Source: Alitta virens
Lineage: Eukaryota; Annelida; Polychaeta; Phyllodocida; Nereididae
DNA: 64,000 nt
Assembly: GCA_932294295.1 (NCBI GenBank)
Contig: OW028583.1
Location: 581,001-645,000, forward strand
Direction of reading: 5' to 3'
Below the pieces are notes generated by a model that made no database searches, was not told the DNA's origin, and worked only from the letters and a program-made list of their open reading frames with translations. The translations under genes were made by a program, and so were the position numbers. Position 1 is the first letter of the stretch. Each line of letters begins with the position of its first letter. Shown piece by piece: positions 53,881 through 63,932 of the stretch.

Positions 53881-54410
53881 AATGCAATATATACTGAAGA
53901 AAAGTAATATATTAATGCATATTTGTAAAAAAAAAGTATGCATTGGTAGTGTGTAGCCCATATGCTGTTAGATATTACTCAGAATATGTCAGAAAGTTAC
54001 TTAGAATATATCAACTTTAGAAATATATCAATCTGCAAGTTCAGCAAGTACCAATTCGGAGACAGATGCCATTTTGGCAAAAGCTCAACTTTGATCAATA
54101 GATGAGTAAGAAGCCTTAGAGTTACTATCGAGGATTAATGGTTATGTATAGATGTGAGGGAGGGGGTTTTTGGCAGCCATCTTGGACAGGTAACATTGAA
54201 TATTGAATATATGATCAATGCTCATTGGACTGCGTAAAAGTAGTTCCGGTTGATTAGTCTGATTGGATAACCCAAAGATATTCATACGCGGGCAGCGAGA
54301 TGTCAGTTGAGCGGCTCACTCATCTGTGGGTCTAGGCATTGACACATTGCATTATGGGAAGGGTGTTTGTGAGGAAATTGGCAAATATATTGTCGTCACC
54401 TGTGTCGTGG
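53881..54410. other. No gene recognised
   Basis: Unique sequence; a G-run starts at about 54409 where SINE-A copy 16 begins. Confidence 0.55.
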
Positions 54411-54598
54411 GGGGGGAGGGGCCTAGCTCAGAGGTAGTGCTCTGGGCTTCCAACCGCTGGGTCCCGGGTTTGATTCGCGGTCGAGCCTAAGTTGGATGGC
54501 TGTTTCATCCTTCGTCTCATTGCCATGGTCTCTGCCTGTCCTAATTAGCCCAACTGGTGCAGAAATACAGGACATAAAGCCCTAATCACGCACACACA
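54411..54598 (+). mobile_element. SINE-A copy 16, abutting SINE-B
   Basis: Full-length copy. The tail runs directly into a plus-strand SINE-B 3' segment (ATCATCTCATCATTAC...). The left flank is not SINE-B, and no target-site duplication is evident, so a deletion or rearrangement at insertion is likely. Confidence 0.88.
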
Positions 54599-54675
54599 TC
54601 ATCTCATCATTACATCTGCCTGCAGCTGGTCATATTTATAAGTGCTAAGCTTCAGACCCAGTAGCATTGAGACAG
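54597..54675 (+). mobile_element. SINE-B 3' fragment
   Basis: ATCATCTCATCATTACATCTG to CAGACCCAGTAGCATTGAGACA, directly following SINE-A copy 16. Confidence 0.82.
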
Positions 54676-54737
54676 TATGAGGATGCAAACTTTGTTAAAT
54701 GGAAAATACACAATTTGGACAAATAATTGTAGTGCTT

Positions 54738-54827
54738 TTATTGGCGAGGTGGTCTTAATAGGGAAATGGTCTTAATAGTGAGGTGGTCTTAATAGTGAGG
54801 GGGTCTTAATAGTGAGGTGCGACTGTA
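54738..54827. repeat. 17-bp motif array with pogo-like end
   Basis: Five units of the AGTGAGGTGGTCTTAAT type, ending GTGAGGTGCGACTGTA. Its complement begins TACAGTCGCACCTCAC, a TA-flanked CAGT terminus. Confidence 0.7.
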
Positions 54828-55723
54828 TTGCATCAAAATATAGACTTAATAACAAGGTATAGTGTATCATTTCCTCTGTAGTGTATATTGGTATTCCTGA
54901 CTTCTGATCCCATACAGTTCCCAGCAGAACAAATGTATGAGTTTCATGTTTTTGTGAGGCAGTTATGTACACGCTCAATTCCCTGACAAATCAACAACAA
55001 ACAGGAGCTAGTATATAGACATTTAATCCCCAAAGCAATACTGGCTTTTTCCACTGGCCCTGTTCACTCAACACAGGCATTTGTATTCTCCACAGAATCC
55101 ATCAATGTTTAATTTGGCCTCGACTCTATTGACTTTCCCAATCTGTCTCATTGTACGACTAATTCCCAGGGGTACATGTTCGTTTGACGAATTCCCCCAC
55201 CACTGTTTTGTGCCCCACTGTTTTTCTACAAATGTTTTCATTCCACGCTGTTTTGTTTCAGCGCCTGCTGTGTCGTGTGTCGTTTTTCACTGCATCTATA
55301 CTAAGTGATGCGTCCACCCAGCCTCCCATTCTGATGAATTGATGGACAATTGATACAGAGGCACAATTGCTAAATGAACAGTTTAGAATTGCAATTGATG
55401 GACCCATTCCCCCATACACAAGTGACAACAATTGTTTCCATCAAAATGTCTAAAAGCTAAATTTGAAATATTGAAAAAACAATCCCCACCTCAAAAACAT
55501 TGTCAGTTGGAATTTGAAAATATTCATTACAACCTGTCCTGTTCTGGATTAATTTATTCTCTTCAAAGTACAAAACTTCATTAATTGTTGCAGGAAAAAT
55601 TAAATTACTACATTGTCAGAAATTAAATTAAATTCATCAGGTCCTTTAACGAAATGAGGTAACAATGGTTTGATATTAATTTAATCACCCGTGGGATAAA
55701 ATGCCATAACAATACTAAACAAC
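54828..55723. other. No gene recognised
   Basis: A local repeat of CCACTGTTTTGTGCCCCACTG and GCTGTTTTG near 55198-55255. A 75-codon frame over it is not supported otherwise. Confidence 0.5.
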
Positions 55724-56995
55724 AGGAGGAGGAGGAGGAGGAGGAGGAGGAGGAGGGAGAGGGAGAGGGAGAGGGAGAGGGAGAGGGAGAGGGAGAAGAG
55801 GAGGAGGAGGAGGAGGAGGAGGAGGAGGAGGAGGAGGAGGAGGAGGAGGAGGAGGAGGAGGAGGAGAGAAGAAGAGAGAAGAAGAGAGGAGAAGAGAGGA
55901 GAAGAGAGAAGAGGAGAGAAGAAGAGAGGAGAAGAGAGGAGAAGAGAGAAGAGGAGAGAAGAAGAGAGGAGAAGAGAGAAGAGAAGAGGAGAGAAGAAGA
56001 GAGAAGAAGAGAGGAGAGGAGAGGAGAAGAGAGAAGAGGAGAGAAGAAGAGAGAAGAGAAGAGGAGAGAAGAAGAGAGAAGAAGAGAGAAGAAGAGAGGA
56101 GAAGAGAGAAGAGGAGAGAAGAAGAGAGGAGAGAAGAAGAGAGAAGAAGAGAGAAGAAGAGAGAAGAAGAGAGAAGAAGAGAGGAGAAGAGAGAAGAGGA
56201 GAGAAGAAGAGAGAAGAGAAGAGGAGAGAAGAAGAGAGAAGAAGAGAGAAGAAGAGGAGAGAAGAGAGAAGAAGAGAGAAGAAGAGAGGAGAGAAGAAGA
56301 GAGAAGAAGAGAGAAGAGGAGAGAAGAAGAGAGAAGAAGAGAGAAGAGGAGAGAAGAAGAGAGAAGAAAAGAGGAGAGAAGAAGAGAGAAGAAGAGAGAA
56401 GAGGAGAGAAGAAGAGAGAAGAAAAGAGGAGAGAAGAAGAGAGAAGAAGAGAGAAGAAAAGAGGAGAGAAGAAGAGAGAAGAGGAGAGAAGAAGAGAGAA
56501 GAAAAGAGGAGAGAAGAAGAGAGAAGAAGAGAGAAGAAAAGAGGAGAGAAGAAGAGAGAAGAAGAGAGAAGAAAAGAGGAGAGAAGAAGAGAGAAGAAGA
56601 GAGAAGAAGAGAGAAGAAGAGAGAAGAAGAGAGAAGAAGAAAGAAGAGGAGAGAAGAAGAGAGAAGAAAAGATGAGAGAAGAAGAGAGAAGAAGAGAGAA
56701 GAAAAGAGGAGAGAAGAAGAGAGAAGAGGAGAGAAGAAGAGAGAAGAGAAGAAAAGAGGAGAGAAGAGGAGAGAAGAAGAGAGAAGAGGAGAGAAGAAGA
56801 GAGAAGAGGAGAGAAGAAGAGAGAAGAAGAGAGGAGAGAAGAAGAGAGGAGAGAAGAAGAGAGAAGAAGAGAGAAGAAGAGAGAAGAAGAGAGGAGAGAA
56901 GAAAAGAGGAGAGAAGAGGATGGAAGAGAAGAGAAGAGGATGAAAGAGGAGAAAAGAGAAGAGAAGTGGAGAGGAGAGGGAGAGAAGAGGTGGTG
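55724..56995. repeat. 1.27-kb pure purine array (GGA / GAGAAGA)
   Basis: It starts as (GGA)n, passes through (GGGAGA)n and (GGA)n again (about 55800-55865), then becomes GAGAGAAGAAGAGAGAAGAG-type units for more than 1 kb. The strand is almost entirely A and G. The minus-strand open frame of 483 codons (55623-57074) encodes only S, F, L and P repeats and is not a gene. Confidence 0.97.
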
Positions 56996-57394
56996 TAGTG
57001 AAGAGAAAATGTTTTATAGAAGGGAGGAGGGGAGGAGAGGAGGAGAGCAGAGTCTGTCCAAATGTTTCATTCACAAAATCTGACCAAAACCAAGTTAGGT
57101 TTTAGGGGCATAATGCTAACAAAAGCAAAGCCAAGCATCGGCCGATTTCTGATGCTATCAATCAATAACCAATCAATAATCAATATCGATCCCTCTCTTG
57201 ACTGTCAAATGTATGCCAAGTGCCGGGAAGCACATGTTTGAGCATTCATGTTTGAACATTGATGTTCCCAGAAGCATTGATGTTTCAAATGTTCAAGTTA
57301 TGTTTGAGCAACGTTGTCTCTCTGACATTTGCATAATATTAAATTTTCATGCTTTGTATTTGTGATACAATTACTGCTGGACGGTGGCAGATTG
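56996..57394. other. No feature recognised
   Basis: Unique sequence; short CATGTTTGAGCATTCATGTTTG repeats near 57230-57315. Confidence 0.55.
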
Positions 57395-58075
57395 AAGAGT
57401 CAGGGAGTCACAGACTTAGTTATGGAGTCAAGGAGTCATGGAGTCAGTCAGGGAGTCTAGTATAAGGGAGTCTAGAGAGTCACAGAGGTACAGAGTCAAA
57501 GAGTCAAAGAGTCACAGAGTCACAGAGTCACAGAGTCAGTTAGGAAGTGGGGCATTTAAGGACCAACAGAAGTAGGCAGGGAGTCAAACAGGGAGTCTCT
57601 CATTCATGGAGACAGGGCGTTTTAAAATGAGTCAGAAAGTTAACAAGAGTCAGTCAGGGAGTCACATTGTAAGTCAAAAAGTCACAAAGTTGGTCAGGAA
57701 GTCTTGGAGTTAGTCATGGGTCATGGAGTAGTTCAAGGAGTAGTTCAAGGAATAGTTCAAGGAGTAGTTCAAGGAGTAGTTTAAGGAATAGTTCAAGGAG
57801 TAGTTCAAGGAGTAGTTCAAGGAGTAATTTAAGGAGTCAAGGAGTCACTTTGGGAGTCGTGGAGTCAAGAAATAATATTTTAGGGAGTAAGCTAGAAAGT
57901 TAAGGAGTCAGTTAGAAAGCCATTGAGTCAATCAGGGAGTCAGGGAGTCAATCAAGGAGCCAGTCAGGGAGTCAATCAGGGAGTCAATCAGGGAGCCAGA
58001 GAGTCACTGAAAGAATCAGCGAGTCACTGAAAGAGCCAGTGAGCAGTGAGGCAGGCAGGCAGGCAGAAAGTCAGG
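57395..58075. repeat. GAGTCA-type degenerate minisatellite
   Basis: Irregular GGAGTCA, GAGTCACA and CAGTCAGG units over about 680 bp. A more regular 12-bp block (AAGGAGTAGTTC) lies at 57725-57835. Confidence 0.9.
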
Positions 58076-58333
58076 GAGTTGATTCCATGTGAAGCCAGCA
58101 GCCCTCGCTCTGTCATTAAGTGGAAAATCTGATGTCAAAATAAGACATAATTCAGGGTTCCCAGCCCCCTGCCTCTCTCCATGGAAACGTGTCATTATGC
58201 ACACCCTTCATTCTGTTGCCATAGAAACTGCAAAACCGTGTTTTTATGGTTCAAGAAGCCATCAAAGCAGAAAGGCTGTGTCATGATGATGGAGCACAAC
58301 TTTCATTACACTGCATCAGTCAAATCTCACTTG

Positions 58334-58650
58334 TGGGATGGGATAGGATGGGATGGGATGGGATGGGATAGGTTGGGGATGGGATAGGATGCGATTGGAT
58401 GGGATGGGGATGGGATAGGATGCGATGGGATAGGAGAGGATAGGATGGGATAAGATAGGATAGGATAGTATAGGATGGGATGGGAGGGGATAGGAGAGGA
58501 TAGGATGGGATAAGATAGGATAGGATTGGATGGGATAGGATGGGATGGGATAGGATAGGATGCTATAGGATAGGTTAGGTCACAGGATAGGATAGGATTA
58601 GGATGGGATAGGATGGGATGGGACAAGATAAGATAAGATACGATAGGATT
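58334..58650. repeat. (GGATA)n/(GGATG)n pentamer array
   Basis: GGGATGGGATAGGATGGG-type units with longer duplicated blocks. Complementary in motif to the array at 46856. Confidence 0.95.
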
Positions 58651-58737
58651 TACCCTAATTCCTGTGACTTGAATATGCCCTCTCTTGCACCAACAGCTGT
58701 TGCTTCCTAAGAATTCTATGATTTATTTCACTTCACT

Positions 58738-58776
58738 ATAGAGCTTGCTAATAGGCAGACGTAATGATGAGATGGG
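58738..58776 (-). mobile_element. SINE-B short remnant
   Basis: GGCAGACGTAATGATGAGATG only. Confidence 0.4.
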
Positions 58777-58802
58777 TTAATCTAGACATATGTTCAAAGA
58801 TG

Positions 58803-58914
58803 GTGGGTGGGTGGATTAGGGCTTCACGTCCTGTATTTCTGCACCCGATGGACTAATTAAGACAGGTAGGGACCATGGCAATGAGATGATGGATGAAACA
58901 GCCATCCAACTTAG
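58803..58914 (-). mobile_element. SINE-A copy 17, lacking the tRNA head
   Basis: Reverse-oriented body and tail only. It stops right after the segment that normally follows the tRNA-like head, so it is a 5'-truncated insertion or a remnant. The tail side reads GGTGGGTGGGTGG, a (CCAC)n-type tail. Confidence 0.85.
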
Positions 58915-59778
58915 GGAAAGTGTCACCCACCCAGCACTAACACAAGAAAAAAGATATCATATTTTGTATAAAATGAAGGCCAAAATGCAGAGAATAACCA
59001 TGGGAACCAAAGTTCCAAGTCAGCAAATTGGGTAGTTGATGGGGAGGGACTAAACTTGCATCATCTCCTAAATTCACCAATTTAGCAGTCACCAACATAA
59101 TTCCATGGCGACATAATGACATCAACCAAAAATTGGTGATATTAACGACTTGAAAGTCACGTAGAAAATGAGAAAATTGGATTATTCGATGGCATTGATA
59201 TCGTTGTGTCATGTTATATAATGGGAAATGGTGAGATAATCCCTGATCAAATTACCCGACTGATCCATAGTTCCAGTAGACATGAAAATAATCGTTGAAC
59301 TGCATGGATTGATTCTGTCTCCATATTTACTGTTATTTACAGTTATCTACCTGACTTAACTCAAAAGGGTCCTAACGCTGGAATTTTTCGCTTCGATCGA
59401 AAGGGAATTGATGTTCAAAAATGTCTAAAACGTCCGAAACAATCTGGATAATGATAGAAGAGTGACATCATAATTGGGGCTTGTGGTTTCGGCCCATTGT
59501 TTATGCATGCGAAATAAAAAACTGCCAGCTCTCTCTGAGCGATAATAGGCGATTTTCGAATCTCTCCCCCGATCAGCCTCTGTCGTTTCAGTGAATTTGA
59601 TTAAATAAGCCGTAATGGCTGCAGATTATCAATGAATAATTATTGGGGGATTATTTGCATTGTAAATTCGCCAATGAATTTCAAACCTCACATTTCACGT
59701 GGTTCGAAATCACTGCCAAATACAGTAGCTTCCAAAAATGACCGACCAAAACAATATAGCTCTTGCAAGTTTCTCGTT
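58915..59778. other. No gene recognised
   Basis: A minus-strand frame of 91 codons (58937-59212) without known domain. Otherwise unique. Confidence 0.5.
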
Positions 59779-59955
59779 GTATGAGAGGAGAGGAGAGGAG
59801 AGGAGAGGAGAGGAGAGGAGAGGAGAGGAGAGGAGAGGAGAGGAGAGGAGAGGAGAGGAGAGGAGAGGAGAGGAGAGGAGGGGAAGAGGGGAAGAGGGGA
59901 AGAGGGGAAGAGGGGAAGAGGGGAGGGGAAGAGAGGAGAGAGGAGAGGTGGCAAT
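59779..59955. repeat. (GGAGA)n then (GGGAAGA)n array
   Basis: About twenty perfect GAGAG-type pentamers, then GGGGAAGAG units. Purine-only strand. Confidence 0.96.
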
Positions 59956-59987
59956 ATTTTAGGGAAGAGATGGAGAGGCCATGTGGG

Positions 59988-60185
59988 GATCTAGTGGCAA
60001 AGTTTTTACATTTGAAGGTCCCGGGTTCAATTACCAGTTGAGAAAAGATTTGACCTTCATAAGAATAGCTCGCGCAAGTAAAGCTGAAAGTTTCACTTCA
60101 CGTTAAATGACTGTGCATTAGTGCATGTAAATGTGTCGCAAACGTTTTGCTTTATTCGCTCATTATGTCTGCCTCTGGAATCAAC
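59988..60185 (+). mobile_element. Possible diverged tRNA-derived SINE remnant
   Basis: TCTAGTGGCAAAGT (A-box-like) and GGTTCAATTAC (B-box-like) are spaced as in a tRNA. About 120 bp later, CTCATTATGTCTGCCTCTGG resembles the SINE-B 3' segment, and the middle has GCAAGTAAA and GTAAATGTGT as in SINE-B. It may be an old SINE-B relative; seen once only. Confidence 0.4.
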
Positions 60186-60865
60186 TTGTGTGATTACTCC
60201 CTTGAGAAAATGCAATAAAGCACGAAGAAAATAAATTCTACAAAAAGTGACAGCTTGAAAAGCATATTAAAGAAACTTTTGTTCAACAATGAGGGGAAAA
60301 GTCAGTTGAATTGGTCGACATCTTACAACTGCTCAAACTCCAACAAAGGTTATTCAAATACTTTGATTTAGAGCCTTGAATCTTTTACAGCAACTAAACC
60401 TTTGTAAAGGACAAAAAGTAGCCTGTCCAGTGTGGCCAGAGTCCTTTGAACGAGTACCTGACTGACCATAAAATAAGTGAACAAGAACTAAACAGGAGTT
60501 AAGCAAGGAGCTGCTCAGAATTCAGCAGATGCGGGGTGAGCATCAGTGAAGTTGCTGAGGCTGGGGCTATCATTGATTCTGGAGTTTTTGCTCCCAAAGT
60601 CTCAGTTGCAAGCTGCTGAAAAAAGCCCATGGCCAGAGGCACTATTAAAGAGATCATATTAAAACCTCTCATCCGCCCTCCTTTTTCATAATGTCTTCTT
60701 TTTAACCCTTTCCATGCAATTAATTTGATGGCTTTAACTGATCAATTGTGCAATCCGGCTGAAGGTGAGCATTCAGTAGGTTGCTCCATTTAATGATAGG
60801 CACATCACGTATTATGGGTTAAAAATAGCATTCTCAAAAGTGGTTTGTCAATGAGATGAAGTCAT
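60186..60865. other. No gene recognised
   Basis: Unique sequence with no usable frames. Confidence 0.6.
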
Positions 60866-61260
60866 GAAAGGAAGGAAGGAATTAAGAAGGAAAGAAGGAA
60901 GAAAGAAATATGGAAAGAAAGAAGGAAAGAAGGAAAGACTGAGGATAAAGAGATATAAGGAAAGAAGGTAAGAAATGAAGAAAATTAAGAAACATAAACA
61001 AGCAGATATATAAATGATATACAAAATGAAACTATCAAAAAGAAGATATAAAAAACAAAATGAAGGTGAGACCAAAAAGAAAGAAAGAAAGAAAGAACAA
61101 AGAAAGAAAGCAAGAAACAAAGAAAGCAAGAAACAAAGAAAAGAAAGAAATACAGAAAGAAAGAAATAAAGAAAGCAAGAAAGAAAGAAATACAGAAAGA
61201 AAGAAAGCAACAAAGAAAGAAATACAGAAACAAAGAAAGTAAGCAAGAAAGAAAGATAGA
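60866..61260. repeat. (GGAA)n and (GAAA)n microsatellite
   Basis: AAGGAAGGAAG at the left, and AAAGAAAGAAAGAAATACAG with longer duplicated blocks at the right (61070-61255). The K/E/R-rich and F/L-rich open frames are artefacts. Confidence 0.93.
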
Positions 61261-61954
61261 AAATGATTCTTTGGATGAGCTATCTTCTCAACTGGACACA
61301 ATTCAAGATATTTCTTCTTCCTTTAACCATTTTATTCACAACAACAATTTCCAATAGATCCGCCCTAGATGTAAATCTTCTGCTGTAGCCGCCTCTGTTT
61401 ACACCTTAACCTGGTGTTGAAAGGAAGCGGAGGGCTACAAGAGCTCTGGGTGGAGGAATAGAGGGTTAAGCAAGGGTTAAAGTTCAGGGTCTTCTGGTGA
61501 TTAATCTTGAGGGTGAATAGGCTTGGAAGGGTAATAATTGGGTCGGCGTCTGGAGGGTGAACAGTGGGGGTTAGACAGAGGTGGGAACTAACACCTCTCC
61601 TTGCCCCACACCTGTTCCTATCGCCAATGATTCACCATACACCTAATGACGACCAAACTGAAGCAGTCATCGCCTCATCACCTATCCAAATGCTGCCAAA
61701 CAGGCCGTGATGAAACTTTTCGAGCGAAGTATAGGAACAGTCAGCGATAGAGGGTTCTGCGATAAAACTGCAGAGGGCGCCTTTACTTTTGTGAAGTCAC
61801 AATAACTAAAACTTCACAAAGGCATATTATCACGATCACTGTTTATAATTTGTATATTGATTTGTCAATAAAGGCTTTTGGAAAAAATATGTGTATTCGC
61901 TCGAATCCAGGACACTCTGAGATTGCCGCAGACGGGCAACGAAGTTTTGATACA
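61261..61954. other. No gene recognised
   Basis: GC somewhat higher at 61360-61780, with GCAGAGGGCGCC near 61770 (CTCF-like half). No frames of note. Confidence 0.5.
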
Positions 61955-62003
61955 TTGTGTGGACTCCAAGCTTCATCATCTCATCATTACATCTGACTAA
62001 AGC
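61955..62003 (+). mobile_element. SINE-B short remnant
   Basis: TTGTGTGGACTCCAAGCTTC and ATCATCTCATCATTACATC only. Confidence 0.6.
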
Positions 62004-62274
62004 TGCATTTATTTATGCAAGCTAACTAACATTTACACTCGTACAGCAATGTAGAAATGTAATGAAAATGAAGGTATACGAATTTTCAGTAAGCTTTATA
62101 ACATATGAGGTCCAAGTACTGCCCCTTGGAGAACCTAAAAACATGTGAATAACAAGTCTGTAGAGAAATACAGAGGTATATCCAAGTATATGGAGAAAAT
62201 ATAAAGCTGAGCTGGACAACTAAATTGGCAGAGATTGTCCACAACACTGATAGCTCACAACTTACTGGGTCACT

Positions 62275-62382
62275 TGCCATAAAATGGCCGCCTCCATTGT
62301 GGAAAAAGATGGTCACGTGGTACCGAAATGACCAACCACTTCCGGTGCAAATTGTCTGGCCATTCTTCCGGTCCACGTGCTC
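62275..62382. promoter_or_regulatory. Promoter-like cluster: YY1, E-boxes, ETS
   Basis: AAAATGGCCGCC (62281-62292), CACGTG (62314-62319 and 62374-62379), ACTTCCGG (62338-62345) and CTTCCGG (62365-62371). Two ETS and two E-box sites in 70 bp resemble a CpG-type promoter. Confidence 0.35.
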
Positions 62383-63017
62383 ATAGATATTGGACCTCTA
62401 GCTCAGGAGAGTGGTTGGAATGGACAGAGGACAATGGCCTGCTTGGACTGACCGTTGGTCAAGCATGTTGTAGTGGCCAATGGACAACACCATATACGCA
62501 TATGTAGACTAGCGAGGGCTTGAAAATAACACTTGCGGCCATTAAAAATACCAGTTAGTTTGGCAAAATAATAATTCAATACAAAGTTCATTAATTAATA
62601 TAGGTGAGCACTTTGAGAGAAAATATAAAGTAACATTTATATTATAGCAGATTATACTAAATTATTTTGGCTTTGAAATTTCAGGAAATGTTCCCAAGCT
62701 TGTCAGAATAATATTGCAATAAAGTTTGGTAATAATCTGTACTACTACAATTTGGTAGCCATGGTGACATTGCTACAGATACTGAACTATTTGCTTTATT
62801 ACTAGTATGTCAGTCTGTCCTAACTGCTATATAACAAGCAACAGGAAAAATCAATAAAACTTGTATCTGTAGACGTGCCCACACACAAATGAACAAGTGT
62901 ATATGCTACAGCACTGTCACAGCATCTCACAGTACTGTCATAAACCCAACAGTACTGTCATGCACCCAACAGTACTGTCACAACATCTAACAGTCGGTGA
63001 CCAGAACACTGCATCAC
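62383..63017. other. No gene recognised apart from the small tandem repeat
   Basis: Unique AT-rich sequence; the repeat at 62915-62995 is listed separately. Confidence 0.55.
62915..62995. repeat. About 21-bp minisatellite, four units
   Basis: AACAGTACTGTCAYR with ACCC or ATCT linkers, four times. AGTACT is palindromic. Confidence 0.88.
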
Positions 63018-63120
63018 TGGTGTCAGCGTCACATCTCGCGTGACGACGGCCGTTCTTGCGTCGTCACCAGCGTCATTGGGGGCGACAACGCGTCACAAGA
63101 CGTCCCAATCAGTGCGTCCT
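63018..63120. promoter_or_regulatory. CpG-rich stretch with CRE half-sites
   Basis: CGTCA or its complement occurs four times (63027, 63041, 63071, 63091) within a short run dense in CG dinucleotides. This is unusual in the CpG-poor surroundings. It could be a small regulatory region, or part of a weak open frame (63056-63292) that I do not recognise. Confidence 0.3.
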
Positions 63121-63738
63121 CATGTCAACAAAGGCTCAGCGCCAGAGAGACGGCTGTCTTCGGCACTTAATACAGTTTTTTAAGAGCAGACATGAGGTGG
63201 GTAGGACCTGTAGCTGTTGCTGCTGCAGACAGTTGGTCTGCAAGCCCTTGTGTCTGCTCACTTATGTTATTGGGCTTAATTGCAGCAAATAACTAGTGAT
63301 TTACTTTTATTTGCTTTCATCTTTTGATAAGCATATACTTAGTTTGTTGCACTAAGGGAGGCTGGAAGTCCATAAAAACTGGACTGTTTATCTCTCAATC
63401 TTGCCATGCTACTATTCCTACAGACTCAGGTTCGTAGCCAAGGTGGGACAACCCCCCCCCCCCCCCCCTCCCAACTTGGTTCAGTTCCACATATTGGTCC
63501 ACACCAGGGACAGATATTTTACATAATTTATTGAAGAATATTGCATGGAAGGTCCACAATTAATAAAAAAAAAAAAGACCAACAATTTATAAAAAAAAAA
63601 GAGACACGATATAGGCCACTGTCGTTGCAACATCGTATTAACATTGCCGACACCGTGACGACGTTGAAACGATTTGGAATGCTATCTGGGGCATAGCCTC
63701 TTAGTAAGATCAGCATATAATATGCCCCCACATTGATA
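63121..63738. other. No gene recognised
   Basis: Unique sequence; a C-run at 63451-63467 and A-runs near 63570-63600. Confidence 0.55.
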
Positions 63739-63932
63739 GGGGCGGGGGCCTAGCTCAGAGGTAGCGCTCTGGGCTTCCAACCACTGGGTCCCGGGTTCGA
63801 TTCCTGGTCAAGCCTAAGTTGGATGGCTGTTTCATCCTTCGTCTTATTGCCATGGTTCCTGCCTGTCCTAATTAGCCCATCAGGTGCAGAAATACAAGAC
63901 GTTAAGCCCTAATAACTCACCCACCCACCGCT
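63739..63932 (+). mobile_element. SINE-A copy 18
   Basis: Full-length copy ending in an ACTCACCCACCCACC tail. Target-site duplication CCCACATTGATA at 63727-63738 and 63933-63944. Confidence 0.93.

Noticed and set aside
55623..57074. 483-codon open frame on the minus strand
   Set aside because: It consists of S/F/L/P repeats dictated by the purine array; no stop codon can arise easily in that composition. No protein signature.
60848..61301. F/L-rich frames on the minus strand and a K/E/R-rich frame on the plus strand
   Set aside because: They are encoded by GAAA and GGAA microsatellites.
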